Made by a program: the position numbers and the translations under genes
The notes under the pieces: model-generated
The model's database searches: none
What the model was told of the DNA's origin: nothing
What the model saw: the letters and a program-made list of their open reading frames with translations, nothing else
In this document: positions 6,648-12,712 of the stretch, piece after piece
Layout: every line of letters begins with the position of its first letter
How positions within the stretch are numbered: the stretch's first letter is position 1
Source of the DNA: Prevotellaceae bacterium UBA4301
GTDB taxonomy: Bacteria; Bacteroidota; Bacteroidia; Bacteroidales; Bacteroidaceae
Direction of reading: 5' to 3'
Assembly: GCA_002395775.1 (NCBI GenBank)
Contig: DGUV01000056.1
Span: 232,937 to 246,415 of the forward strand
Length of the DNA stretch: 13,479 nucleotides

Positions 6648-7622
6648 TCATAGTGTTGCGGTCAGCAGAGTGCCTTGGCCCGTTATGTCCATGACATTGG
6701 CACAGGCGGGCACCAGCAGGGTTTCGCCTTGGTGGGCATGGATGCCGTTGACCGTGACCTTGCCCTCGAGACACATGACGATGACGAACGAGTCTCGATG
6801 ATAGTCGATGAGCGTGCTTTCACTTATTTTCTCGCGCCGCACGATGAAATAGGGACATCTTACCAGCTCTGCCGAACGGCTTTGGGGGTTGTAGTGGGTG
6901 CGATAGTCGTTGTACAGGTGGTAGTCGATGGCCTCCTTGGCCTGTTCTACATGCAGTTCGCGGGTGTGTCCGTCGGCATCCTTCCGTCCGTAGTCATAGA
7001 CGCGATAGGTGATGTCGCTGGTTTGCTGAATCTCGGCCAACAAATTGCCTGCTCCGATTGCGTGCAACCGACCGGCTGGCAGGAAGAAACAGTCGCCCTT
7101 GTGGCTTTCGTATGTGGCCATGACGTCGGCAAAGAGGTTCTCCCCTTCCTGCACTTCGGAGAGGGCCATGCGTTCGTATTCCTCAGGTGTAATGGCTCGC
7201 TTCAGACCGGTGTGTATCTTGGCGCCCTTTTCAGTCTCGATGATGTACCACATTTCGGTCTTTCCTGGGCAGTTGTGGCGTTTGTGGGCCAGTTCGTCGT
7301 TGGGGTGGACTTGTATGCTGAGGTCCTTCTCCGAATCGATGATTTTCACGAGCAGGGGAAATTGACTGCCGTGACGCTGATAGACATGATGCCCGACCAG
7401 ATTGGAACGATACTTGTCGATAAGCTGGTATAGCGTAAGCCCTACGTCGGGGTCGTTGTCGATGCCGCGGTTGGCACATACGCTTTCGTGGCCGGGCACA
7501 CCGCTGATTTCCCAGCTTTCACCAATGTGCTGGATGTCGGTGTCGATTCCCTTGAACGGGGCAATCTTATGGCCTCCCCAAATGACGGTCTTCAAATAGG
7601 GGTTGAACTTATAAGGCTTCAT
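6648..7622 (-). CDS. manA: Mannose-6-phosphate isomerase, class I (short form)
   Basis: Interconverts mannose-6-phosphate and fructose-6-phosphate, linking glycolysis to GDP-mannose/fucose synthesis for surface glycans and to mannose catabolism. The 324-residue product has the zinc site of type I isomerases: Gln104 and His106 in SIQVHPND, Glu123 in GKTEMWYI, and His187 in LPAGRLHAIGAG. The QTSDITYRVYD motif (200-210) carries the conserved arginine. It is shorter than the roughly 390-residue enterobacterial enzyme, as is normal for the compact form in Firmicutes and Bacteroidetes. Its ATG lies inside the 3' end of aroE (14-base overlap), pointing to translational coupling. It begins MKPYKFNPYLKTVIWGGHKI, a standard start for the family. 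Confidence 0.94.
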   Translation of the reverse strand: MKPYKFNPYLKTVIWGGHKIAPFKGIDTDIQHIGESWEISGVPGHESVCANRGIDNDPDVGLTLYQLIDKYRSNLVGHHVYQRHGSQFPLLVKIIDSEKDLSIQVHPNDELAHKRHNCPGKTEMWYIIETEKGAKIHTGLKRAITPEEYERMALSEVQEGENLFADVMATYESHKGDCFFLPAGRLHAIGAGNLLAEIQQTSDITYRVYDYGRKDADGHTRELHVEQAKEAIDYHLYNDYRTHYNPQSRSAELVRCPYFIVRREKISESTLIDYHRDSFVIVMCLEGKVTVNGIHAHQGETLLVPACANVMDITGQGTLLTATL

Positions 7623-8391
7623 CTTCCGTTTGTAAACTTTTTTCAGTACTCTCGTTCCAAATCTCCCAACTTGCCAGCGCTTGCAGGCGGAGCATCTCTA
7701 ATCCGTTCTTCACAGTTGCTCCTTGTTGTGCCCCAAGTTTCATGAAGAGGGTTTCCTCGGGGTTGTAAACGAGGTCGTAGAGCAGGTGGTCGGGAGTGAG
7801 AGCTGTATAGGGTAGGCGGGGGGCTTCCTCGATGCGGGGGAACATGCCCACGGGCGAGCAGTTGACAATGACTTGATAGGTGTCCATCAGCTCTGGTGTC
7901 ACCTCCTCATAGGTGAGTGCGTCTGGTCTTCTGGACCGGCTGACATAGGTCCATTCGATACCCAGTTGGGTGAGAACGTAGCATATTGCTTTTGATGCAC
8001 CTCCCGTTCCGAGAACCAGTGCGTTGCGATGCTTTTCTGAAAGTAAAGGTTTAATACTCTCAGCGAAACCTATGGCATCAGAGTTAAACCCCTTCAGTAT
8101 GGGCTTCCCATCTTTGTCGTGGCGGATGCGGATGACGTTGACCGACCCAATCTTGCGTGCCTCTTCGGCAATGTCGTCGAGCAGGGGCATGATGGCCTGT
8201 TTGTGGGGTATGGTACAGTTTAGCCCTTTGAGCTCAGGGTTCTCTCTGACCAACTGAAGGAGCATCCTTGCGTCGGCAATCTCGTAATTGTCATAGGTCG
8301 CATTGATACCCTCCCGGGCAAATTTCTCGTTGAAGAATTTCCGGCTGAAACTGTGTCCGAGCGGATATCCGATGAGTCCGTATTTGTCCAT
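7609..8391 (-). CDS. aroE: Shikimate dehydrogenase
   Basis: Reduces 3-dehydroshikimate to shikimate with NADPH on the way to chorismate, the precursor of aromatic amino acids, folate and menaquinone. The 260-residue protein starts with the substrate-binding IGYPLGHSFS (7-16), has the catalytic lysine in NCTIPHK (Lys64) and the partner aspartate in GFNSDAIG (Asp104), followed by the nucleotide-binding LGTGGASKA (126-134). The family more often has N-x-T-x-P and GxNTD; SD here is a conservative change. It begins one base after the end of menG and overlaps manA at its own end, so it sits inside a tightly packed operon. Menaquinone synthesis depends on chorismate, so pairing with menG is metabolically sensible. 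Confidence 0.95.
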   Translation of the reverse strand: MDKYGLIGYPLGHSFSRKFFNEKFAREGINATYDNYEIADARMLLQLVRENPELKGLNCTIPHKQAIMPLLDDIAEEARKIGSVNVIRIRHDKDGKPILKGFNSDAIGFAESIKPLLSEKHRNALVLGTGGASKAICYVLTQLGIEWTYVSRSRRPDALTYEEVTPELMDTYQVIVNCSPVGMFPRIEEAPRLPYTALTPDHLLYDLVYNPEETLFMKLGAQQGATVKNGLEMLRLQALASWEIWNESTEKSLQTEDEAL

Positions 8392-8392
8392 A

Positions 8393-9130
8393 TTATTTAC
8401 TTGCCAAGTACATGGTGCAAATGCCGAAAGTGAAACGTTTCCAAGTGACGAACTGATAGCCAGCCCGCTGTATGATGCCCTCCATGACCTCGCCTTGGGG
8501 GAATGCCTGAACGCTGTCGGTCAGGTACTTGTATGCCTTCACATCGCGGCTGAAAAGCATGCCCAGTAAGGGTATGACCAGATGGGAATAGAGCCAGAAG
8601 AGATGCTTCATGGGGAAGGAGTCTGGCGAGGCCAGTTCCAGGAGGAGCAGGTGGCCTCCTGGTTTCAGCACGCGCAGTATTTCCTTCAGGCCTTTGTCGA
8701 GGTCTTCGAAATTTCGAGCGCCATAGGCCACGGTAACGGCATCAAACGTGTCGTTGGCAAATGACATGTGCGTGCAATCCTCGTTCTGAAACACAATAGT
8801 GCGCTCCAGCCTAAGTTGGTTGACCTTGTGGGCTGCAAATTCCATCATCTCCTTGCTTATATCGGCTCCTATGACCCGACGGGGGGACAGCCGTTTTGCT
8901 GCCAAGATGGCAAAGTCGCCCGTGCCCGTGGCAATGTCGAGTATGGTCTGCGGGGCAAAGGGCTTCAGGGAGTCGATGGCTCGGTTGCGCCAAAGGCGGT
9001 CGATGCCCAGCGAGAGGGTATGGTTCATGCGATCGTAGGCGGGTGCGATATTGTTGAACATCCGCTCCACCTGCACACTTTTTCGCTCCTGCTTGTTGTA
9101 GGGTTTTATGAGTTCCTGCTGGTAAGCCAT
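8393..9130 (-). CDS. menG: Demethylmenaquinone methyltransferase (UbiE/MenG)
   Basis: Transfers a methyl group from S-adenosylmethionine to demethylmenaquinone, the last step of vitamin K2 synthesis for anaerobic respiration. The 245-residue class I methyltransferase shows the UbiE signatures: VERMFNNIAPAYDRMNHTLS (21-40), the SAM-binding LDIATGTGDFAI (64-75), GADISKEMM (88-96), and AYGARNFEDLDKGLKEILRV (135-154), followed by LKPGGHLLLLE. Its start overlaps the 3' end of purC by 25 bases, and its stop is one base from the aroE ATG. The organism group makes menaquinone and not ubiquinone, so menG is a better name than ubiE. Confidence 0.95.
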   Translation of the reverse strand: MAYQQELIKPYNKQERKSVQVERMFNNIAPAYDRMNHTLSLGIDRLWRNRAIDSLKPFAPQTILDIATGTGDFAILAAKRLSPRRVIGADISKEMMEFAAHKVNQLRLERTIVFQNEDCTHMSFANDTFDAVTVAYGARNFEDLDKGLKEILRVLKPGGHLLLLELASPDSFPMKHLFWLYSHLVIPLLGMLFSRDVKAYKYLTDSVQAFPQGEVMEGIIQRAGYQFVTWKRFTFGICTMYLASK

Positions 9131-10059
9131 GCGGTTACGTTCTTCTGGATGCGTTGTTCCAGGTTGCCCTCGGTGTCTGCAGGTACGAATTTCTCACCAA
9201 TGATGTGTTCGTAGAGTTCGATGTACCGTTCGCTCACGCTCTGTGCGTATTCGTCCGTGATTTCGGGCATCACCTGGCCAGGCTGGTTCATGAAGTTGTG
9301 CTCTATAAGCCACTGACGCACGAACTCTTTCGAGAGTTGGCGCTGGGGTTCACCCTTCAGGAAGCGCTCCTCATAGCCATCGGCATAGAAGTAGCGGCTG
9401 GAGTCGGGCGTGTGGATTTCGTCAATGAGGATGACCTTGCCGTCGCGCTTGCCGAACTCGTATTTTGTATCGACAAGTATGAGTCCCTTCTTCTGGGCAA
9501 TCTCCGTTCCGCGCTGGAAGAGCAGACGGGTGTAGCGAACCATTGTCTCCCAGTCCTCCTTGCTGACCAGTCCCTGACGGATGATTTCCTCGGCCGAGAT
9601 ATTCTCGTCGTGCCCCTCTTCGGCCTTTGTGGTAGGAGTGATGATGGGCTCGGGGAAACATTCATTCTCACGCATCCCATCAGGCAGCTTCACACCGCAC
9701 AACTCGCGACAGCCCTGTTTGTACTCACGCCAGGCAGAACCTGTCAGATAGCCGCGGATAATCATCTCCACTCGGAAACCTTCTGCCTTCACACCCACAG
9801 TCACCATAGGGTCGGGGGTGGCCAGCTTCCAGTTGGGGACGATATCGGAAGTGGCATCCAGGAACGATGCTGCAATCTGGTTGAGCACCTGGCCCTTGTA
9901 GGGGATGCCTTTTGGCAGGATGACATCGAAGGCCGAGATGCGATCGGTGGCAACCATCACCATGAGGTCGTCATTAATGTTATACACATCGCGTACCTTT
10001 CCGTGGTACACACTCTTCTGCCCGGGCAGATTCAGATTAGTTTTTGTCAGTGCGTTCAT
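9106..10059 (-). CDS. purC: SAICAR synthetase (phosphoribosylaminoimidazole-succinocarboxamide synthase)
   Basis: Joins aspartate to CAIR with ATP to give SAICAR in purine synthesis. The 317-residue product has YHGKVRDVYNI (18-28, nucleotide loop), ATDRISAFD (37-45), EMIIRGYLTGSAW (98-110), VDTKYEFG (196-203) and LIDEIHTPDSSRY (211-223). It is the long, yeast Ade1-like form common in Bacteroidetes, not the 237-residue E. coli type. The ATG at 10057-10059 gives MNALTKTNLNLPGQKSVYHG, the expected start. A longer in-frame version reaching 10161 would lie almost wholly inside phoH and add a low-complexity Ser/Arg stretch, so it was rejected. It overlaps phoH by 23 bases and menG by 25. Confidence 0.96.
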   Translation of the reverse strand: MNALTKTNLNLPGQKSVYHGKVRDVYNINDDLMVMVATDRISAFDVILPKGIPYKGQVLNQIAASFLDATSDIVPNWKLATPDPMVTVGVKAEGFRVEMIIRGYLTGSAWREYKQGCRELCGVKLPDGMRENECFPEPIITPTTKAEEGHDENISAEEIIRQGLVSKEDWETMVRYTRLLFQRGTEIAQKKGLILVDTKYEFGKRDGKVILIDEIHTPDSSRYFYADGYEERFLKGEPQRQLSKEFVRQWLIEHNFMNQPGQVMPEITDEYAQSVSERYIELYEHIIGEKFVPADTEGNLEQRIQKNVTAWLTSRNS

Positions 10060-10975
10060 ATGCTTCAACAATTTTGGTGACAAGCCGATGGCGTACGATA
10101 TCACCCTTGTCCATCTCGATGAACGAGATTCCCTTGATGCCCTTGAGCACTTGTAGGGCATTAAGCAGGCCCGACTGTGTGGAGTGGGGGAGGTCTATTT
10201 GGGTAATGTCGCCGGTGATAATCATTTTCGTGTTCATGCCCATGCGCGTGAGGAACATCTTCAACTGTGGAACGGTCGTGTTCTGAGCCTCGTCAAGGAT
10301 GACGACGGCATCGTTTAGCGTGCGGCCGCGCATGAAGGCCAGTGGGGCTATCTGTATGACCTTCTGGTCCATCATCTCCTGCAGCTTCGTGACGGGTATC
10401 ATGTCCTCCAGTGCATCGTACAAGGGTTGCAGGTAGGGGTCAATCTTGTCTTTCATGTCACCCGGAAGAAACCCGAGTTTCTCACCTGCTTCTACGGCTG
10501 GACGGGAGAGGATGATGCGACGGATCTCCTTTTGTTTTAAGGCCCGTACGGCAAGGGCTATGCTGGTGTAGGTCTTTCCGCTTCCGGCAGGGCCTACGGC
10601 AAAGAGCATGTCGTCGGTTTGAAATGCATCGACCAGGCGTTGTTGGTTCTTGCTCCGTGCAGTGATGGGGCGTCCTGTGGTGCTATAGACAATGATGCCT
10701 TGCGAAGCCTCACGGTTAGTTTTTTCGCCACGGAGGATGTTTAGGATTTCCTCTTCCGTAAGGCTGTTGTAGGTGAGGCAATGCTGACGCATAAGGCTCA
10801 CTTTCTCTTCAAAGTCGGCAATCAGGGATTCGTCACCCATGACATGCATGACATTTCCCCTGGCCACAATGCGCAACTTGGGGTAGAGGGCCTTTACCAT
10901 CTGCAGGTTGGAATTGCCCGCCCCATAGAAGATGACAGGCTCAATGTCGTCCAGAACGATGTGCTTTTCTATCAT
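10037..10975 (-). CDS. phoH: PhoH family ATPase (YbeZ-like)
   Basis: A cytoplasmic P-loop ATPase. YbeZ-type PhoH proteins are RNA-linked helicase-like ATPases that partner with the endonuclease YbeY in rRNA maturation and RNA decay; ybeY is not in this window. The 312-residue product has an N-terminal KH-like segment (about 1-85, including RIVARGNVMHVMGDE), then Walker A GPAGSGKT (128-135), SRPAVEAGEKLGFLPGD (157-173), Walker B VVILDEAQN (224-232) and ITGDITQIDLP (253-263). The start ATG at 10973-10975 gives MIEKHIVLDDIEPVIFYGAG. An ATG at 11023 is in frame but lies upstream of the -7 box and was rejected. It is the first gene of the phoH-purC-menG-aroE-manA-patatin operon. Confidence 0.94.
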   Translation of the reverse strand: MIEKHIVLDDIEPVIFYGAGNSNLQMVKALYPKLRIVARGNVMHVMGDESLIADFEEKVSLMRQHCLTYNSLTEEEILNILRGEKTNREASQGIIVYSTTGRPITARSKNQQRLVDAFQTDDMLFAVGPAGSGKTYTSIALAVRALKQKEIRRIILSRPAVEAGEKLGFLPGDMKDKIDPYLQPLYDALEDMIPVTKLQEMMDQKVIQIAPLAFMRGRTLNDAVVILDEAQNTTVPQLKMFLTRMGMNTKMIITGDITQIDLPHSTQSGLLNALQVLKGIKGISFIEMDKGDIVRHRLVTKIVEAYERTDKN

Positions 10976-10993
10976 GTATTTTACTTTTCGGCG

Positions 10994-11024
10994 CAAAGAT
11001 ACAAATAATTTTTTAACTTTCAAC
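10994..11024 (-). promoter_or_regulatory. Bacteroidetes-type promoter for the phoH operon
   Basis: On the minus strand GTTG (11021-11024) is followed by 19 bases and TATCTTTG (10994-11001), a perfect TAnnTTTG -7 box. The transcript would start near 10987-10990, about 12-15 bases before the phoH ATG at 10975. The -33 box directly abuts the -33 box of the divergent promoter. Confidence 0.78.
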
Positions 11025-11055
11025 TTTCATCTTTCAACTTTATATTGTAACTTTG
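11025..11055 (+). promoter_or_regulatory. Bacteroidetes-type promoter for the DUF5715-like gene
   Basis: TTTC (11025-11028), 19 bases, then TAACTTTG (11048-11055), a perfect -7 box. The start of transcription would fall near 11059-11062, only a few bases before the ATG at 11064, so the mRNA should be nearly leaderless. The spacer is made of repeated CTTTCAACTTT-like pyrimidine runs. Confidence 0.75.
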
Positions 11056-11063
11056 CGAGTGAA

Positions 11064-11798
11064 ATGCGAAGACTAAAGAAGAATATCTACTATGGGGCCT
11101 GTGCTGCCACCTTTTTGGTGCTGGCTATTGTTCGGCAATGTGGGCGAGAAGACTCTCCTTTGTCTGAACACAGACCTCTGGAGGTTGAAGCCGAAGCGAC
11201 AGCACCTTTGCAGCTCAAGAACAGGGCGCTGCATCCCATTCGCAGTGTGCATAGCTATGTAGAATGCTTCCCAGATGTGCAGGATGTGCAGATTGCTGCC
11301 GCGCGTCGCTGGGGCGTACGTCCAGTCCGTAATCGTGAACAGGCAGAGGAACGTAAGGACGAACTCGTTTTCGTGGGCAGTAATCCCTATTACGTCATTG
11401 ATAAGGGCATGTCGAGCAGCATTCCCTATCTGGTGCCCCGGGCTTCGCTGTTGCTTCAAGACATAGGACGTAACTATCTTGATTCGCTTTTCGTAAAAGG
11501 GGTTCCCCTCCATCAGGTCATTGTCACCAGTGTGCTCAGGAGTGAGGAGGATGTGGCTCGACTCATGCAGAAAAACGGAAATGCCAGTGAACAGAGTTGC
11601 CATCGTTTCGGCACCACCTTCGATATCTGTTACAACCGTTACAGCACAGTTTCTCCTCCAGGCGAAAAGCGAAGGGCCGTCACTAACGATACACTTAAAT
11701 ATGTGCTCTCCGAGGTCCTTCGTGACCTTCGGCAAGAAGGTCGTTGTTTCATCAAGTATGAGGTGAAGCAAGGTTGTTTCCACATTACTACGAGGTGA
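11064..11798 (+). CDS. Exported protein with M15-peptidase-like metal ligands (DUF5715-like)
   Basis: A 244-residue protein with a basic N-terminus and one hydrophobic segment (about 10-24), so it is a membrane-anchored or exported protein. The C-terminal half resembles VanY/VanX-type D-Ala-D-Ala metallopeptidases: IVTSVLRSEEDV (153-164, like the SxYRS motif), then SCHRFGTTFD (178-187), matching the SxHxxGxxxD zinc-ligand spacing with His180 and Asp187, and CFHITTR with His240 as the likely third ligand. In typical M15 enzymes a Glu three residues before that His (ExxH) is catalytic; here the position is Gly237. It may use another residue, such as Glu233, or bind without cutting. From memory it matches the DUF5715 proteins of Bacteroidales. 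The start is set by the promoter at 11048-11055; no in-frame start codon lies between the two. Confidence 0.78.
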   Translation: MRRLKKNIYYGACAATFLVLAIVRQCGREDSPLSEHRPLEVEAEATAPLQLKNRALHPIRSVHSYVECFPDVQDVQIAAARRWGVRPVRNREQAEERKDELVFVGSNPYYVIDKGMSSSIPYLVPRASLLLQDIGRNYLDSLFVKGVPLHQVIVTSVLRSEEDVARLMQKNGNASEQSCHRFGTTFDICYNRYSTVSPPGEKRRAVTNDTLKYVLSEVLRDLRQEGRCFIKYEVKQGCFHITTR

Positions 11799-11811
11799 TG
11801 TTTTTAACATC
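11797..11811 (+). terminator. Weak hairpin at the end of the DUF5715-like gene
   Basis: GATGTT and AACATC form a six-base stem around TTT, starting within the TGA stop codon. An alternative pairing AACAT/ATGTT (11806-11818) competes with it. No T-run follows directly; ten T residues occur 32 bases further on (11843-11852). Termination here is possible but not convincing. Confidence 0.3.
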
Positions 11812-11944
11812 TTATGTTAAGTCTCATGTAGGGGAGATAATCTTTTTTTTTTATTCCACGAATTAAACCTTTTTTCTCGTGTAAGGTCATAAAGTTGTGC
11901 ACACCCAAGAACTCTATGACTAACCTTTTAAACCTTTAACAATT

Positions 11945-12505
11945 ATGAAAAAGATTATGATTCTCGCCCTCGTGGCAATGACAGGTTTGAGTGCTTTTGC
12001 TCAGCGTCCCACTCAGGAGGAAATGCAGGCTCGCCGTGCTGAAATGATTGAGAAACAAGCCGATCGCTTAGCCAAGGACATGGACTTAAAAGACGATGCC
12101 AAGACGCAGTTCGTGGCCACCTTTAAGGCCTATCAGCAGGAATTGGCAGGCACACAACAGAATCGCCGCAATGCCGAACCTCGTGGCGAACGTGGCCAGC
12201 AGAGCGACAAGAAAAAACTGACCGACGAGGAGGCACAGAAGCAGGTGCAGGAGTATTTCGACCGTCAAGAGCGCCAATTGGCTCAGCAACAGGCTCGACT
12301 GGAGATTGAGAAGAAGTATCTGGCCGAATTCCAGAAGACACTCACGCCTCAGCAATTGGTGAAAATTTTCCATCAGCAGCGCATGCAGTCCCGTCAGGGC
12401 GGTCAGAATTTCCGTCAAGGTGGCTTCGGCGGTCCTCAGGGTGCTAATCGTCAAGGAGGCTTCGGCGGTGGTCAGCCCGGTGGCGGTTTTGGTGGCGACT
12501 TTTAA
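11945..12505 (+). CDS. Small secreted Spy/CpxP-like protein with Gly/Gln-rich tail
   Basis: A 186-residue protein with a clear signal peptide (MKKIMILALVAMTGLSAFAQ, cut at about residue 19-20). The mature part is highly charged and helical: two helix-rich blocks with LKDDAKTQFVATFKAYQQEL (48-67) and LTPQQLVKIFHQQRMQSR (133-150). These resemble the LTxxQ segments of the Spy/CpxP family and the DUF4890-type proteins of Bacteroidales, which are periplasmic chaperone or stress proteins. Between them lies a Gln/Arg/Glu-rich stretch, probably coiled coil. The tail (151-186) is Gly/Gln-rich with two RQGGFGG units and ends GGGFGGDF. It stands alone between a weak hairpin and a strong terminator. Its promoter is unclear: TAAAGTTG at 11890-11897 is one base off the -7 consensus with no good -33 box. 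Function is inferred by resemblance only. Confidence 0.75.
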   Translation: MKKIMILALVAMTGLSAFAQRPTQEEMQARRAEMIEKQADRLAKDMDLKDDAKTQFVATFKAYQQELAGTQQNRRNAEPRGERGQQSDKKKLTDEEAQKQVQEYFDRQERQLAQQQARLEIEKKYLAEFQKTLTPQQLVKIFHQQRMQSRQGGQNFRQGGFGGPQGANRQGGFGGGQPGGGFGGDF

Positions 12506-12547
12506 CCCGCCAGAACAAGTACTGAATCTACATTATTAATTTATTTG

Positions 12548-12561
12548 TGCACTCGAGTGCA
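12548..12561. promoter_or_regulatory. 14-bp perfect palindrome
   Basis: TGCACTCGAGTGCA is its own reverse complement. It lies 42 bases after the stop of the Spy-like gene and four bases before the terminator stem, about 85 bases upstream of the promoter for the downstream gene. It could be a binding site for a dimeric protein, or chance; nothing else in the window repeats it as far as I can see. Confidence 0.35.
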
Positions 12562-12564
12562 TGC

Positions 12565-12603
12565 GATGACAACGGAATTTAAGTGTTTCGTTGTCATCTT
12601 TTT
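12565..12603 (+). terminator. Strong intrinsic terminator
   Basis: GATGACAACG (12565-12574) pairs perfectly with CGTTGTCATC (12589-12598). A G-U and two A-U pairs extend the stem to 13 base pairs around an eight-base loop, and five T residues follow at 12599-12603. It ends the Spy-like transcript before the next promoter. Confidence 0.88.
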
Positions 12604-12645
12604 GTTTCATGAATTATTATTAAGGTGGATTTTTTTGCTGTTAAA

Positions 12646-12677
12646 TTTCCACTTATTAATTAAATGTATTAACTTTG
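12646..12677 (+). promoter_or_regulatory. Bacteroidetes-type promoter for the carboxy(nor)spermidine dehydrogenase gene
   Basis: TTTC (12646-12649), 20 bases, then TAACTTTG (12670-12677), a perfect -7 box. Predicted transcription start is near 12682-12684, about 30 bases before the ATG at 12713. Confidence 0.72.
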
Positions 12678-12712
12678 TCCTCGTATGTCTAATTACATGT
12701 GAATAAAACATC

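Noticed and set aside
9154..10080. 308-codon plus-strand frame opposite purC
   Set aside because: It is fully antisense to a clear purC gene within a packed operon and has no domain signal.
10060..10161. N-terminal extension of purC
   Set aside because: The extra 34 codons lie inside phoH, do not resemble any PurC start, and the ATG at 10059 aligns with the family.
11073..11810. 245-codon minus-strand frame opposite the DUF5715-like gene
   Set aside because: The plus-strand frame has a promoter, a membrane segment and metal-ligand motifs; the antisense frame has no recognisable features and no promoter.
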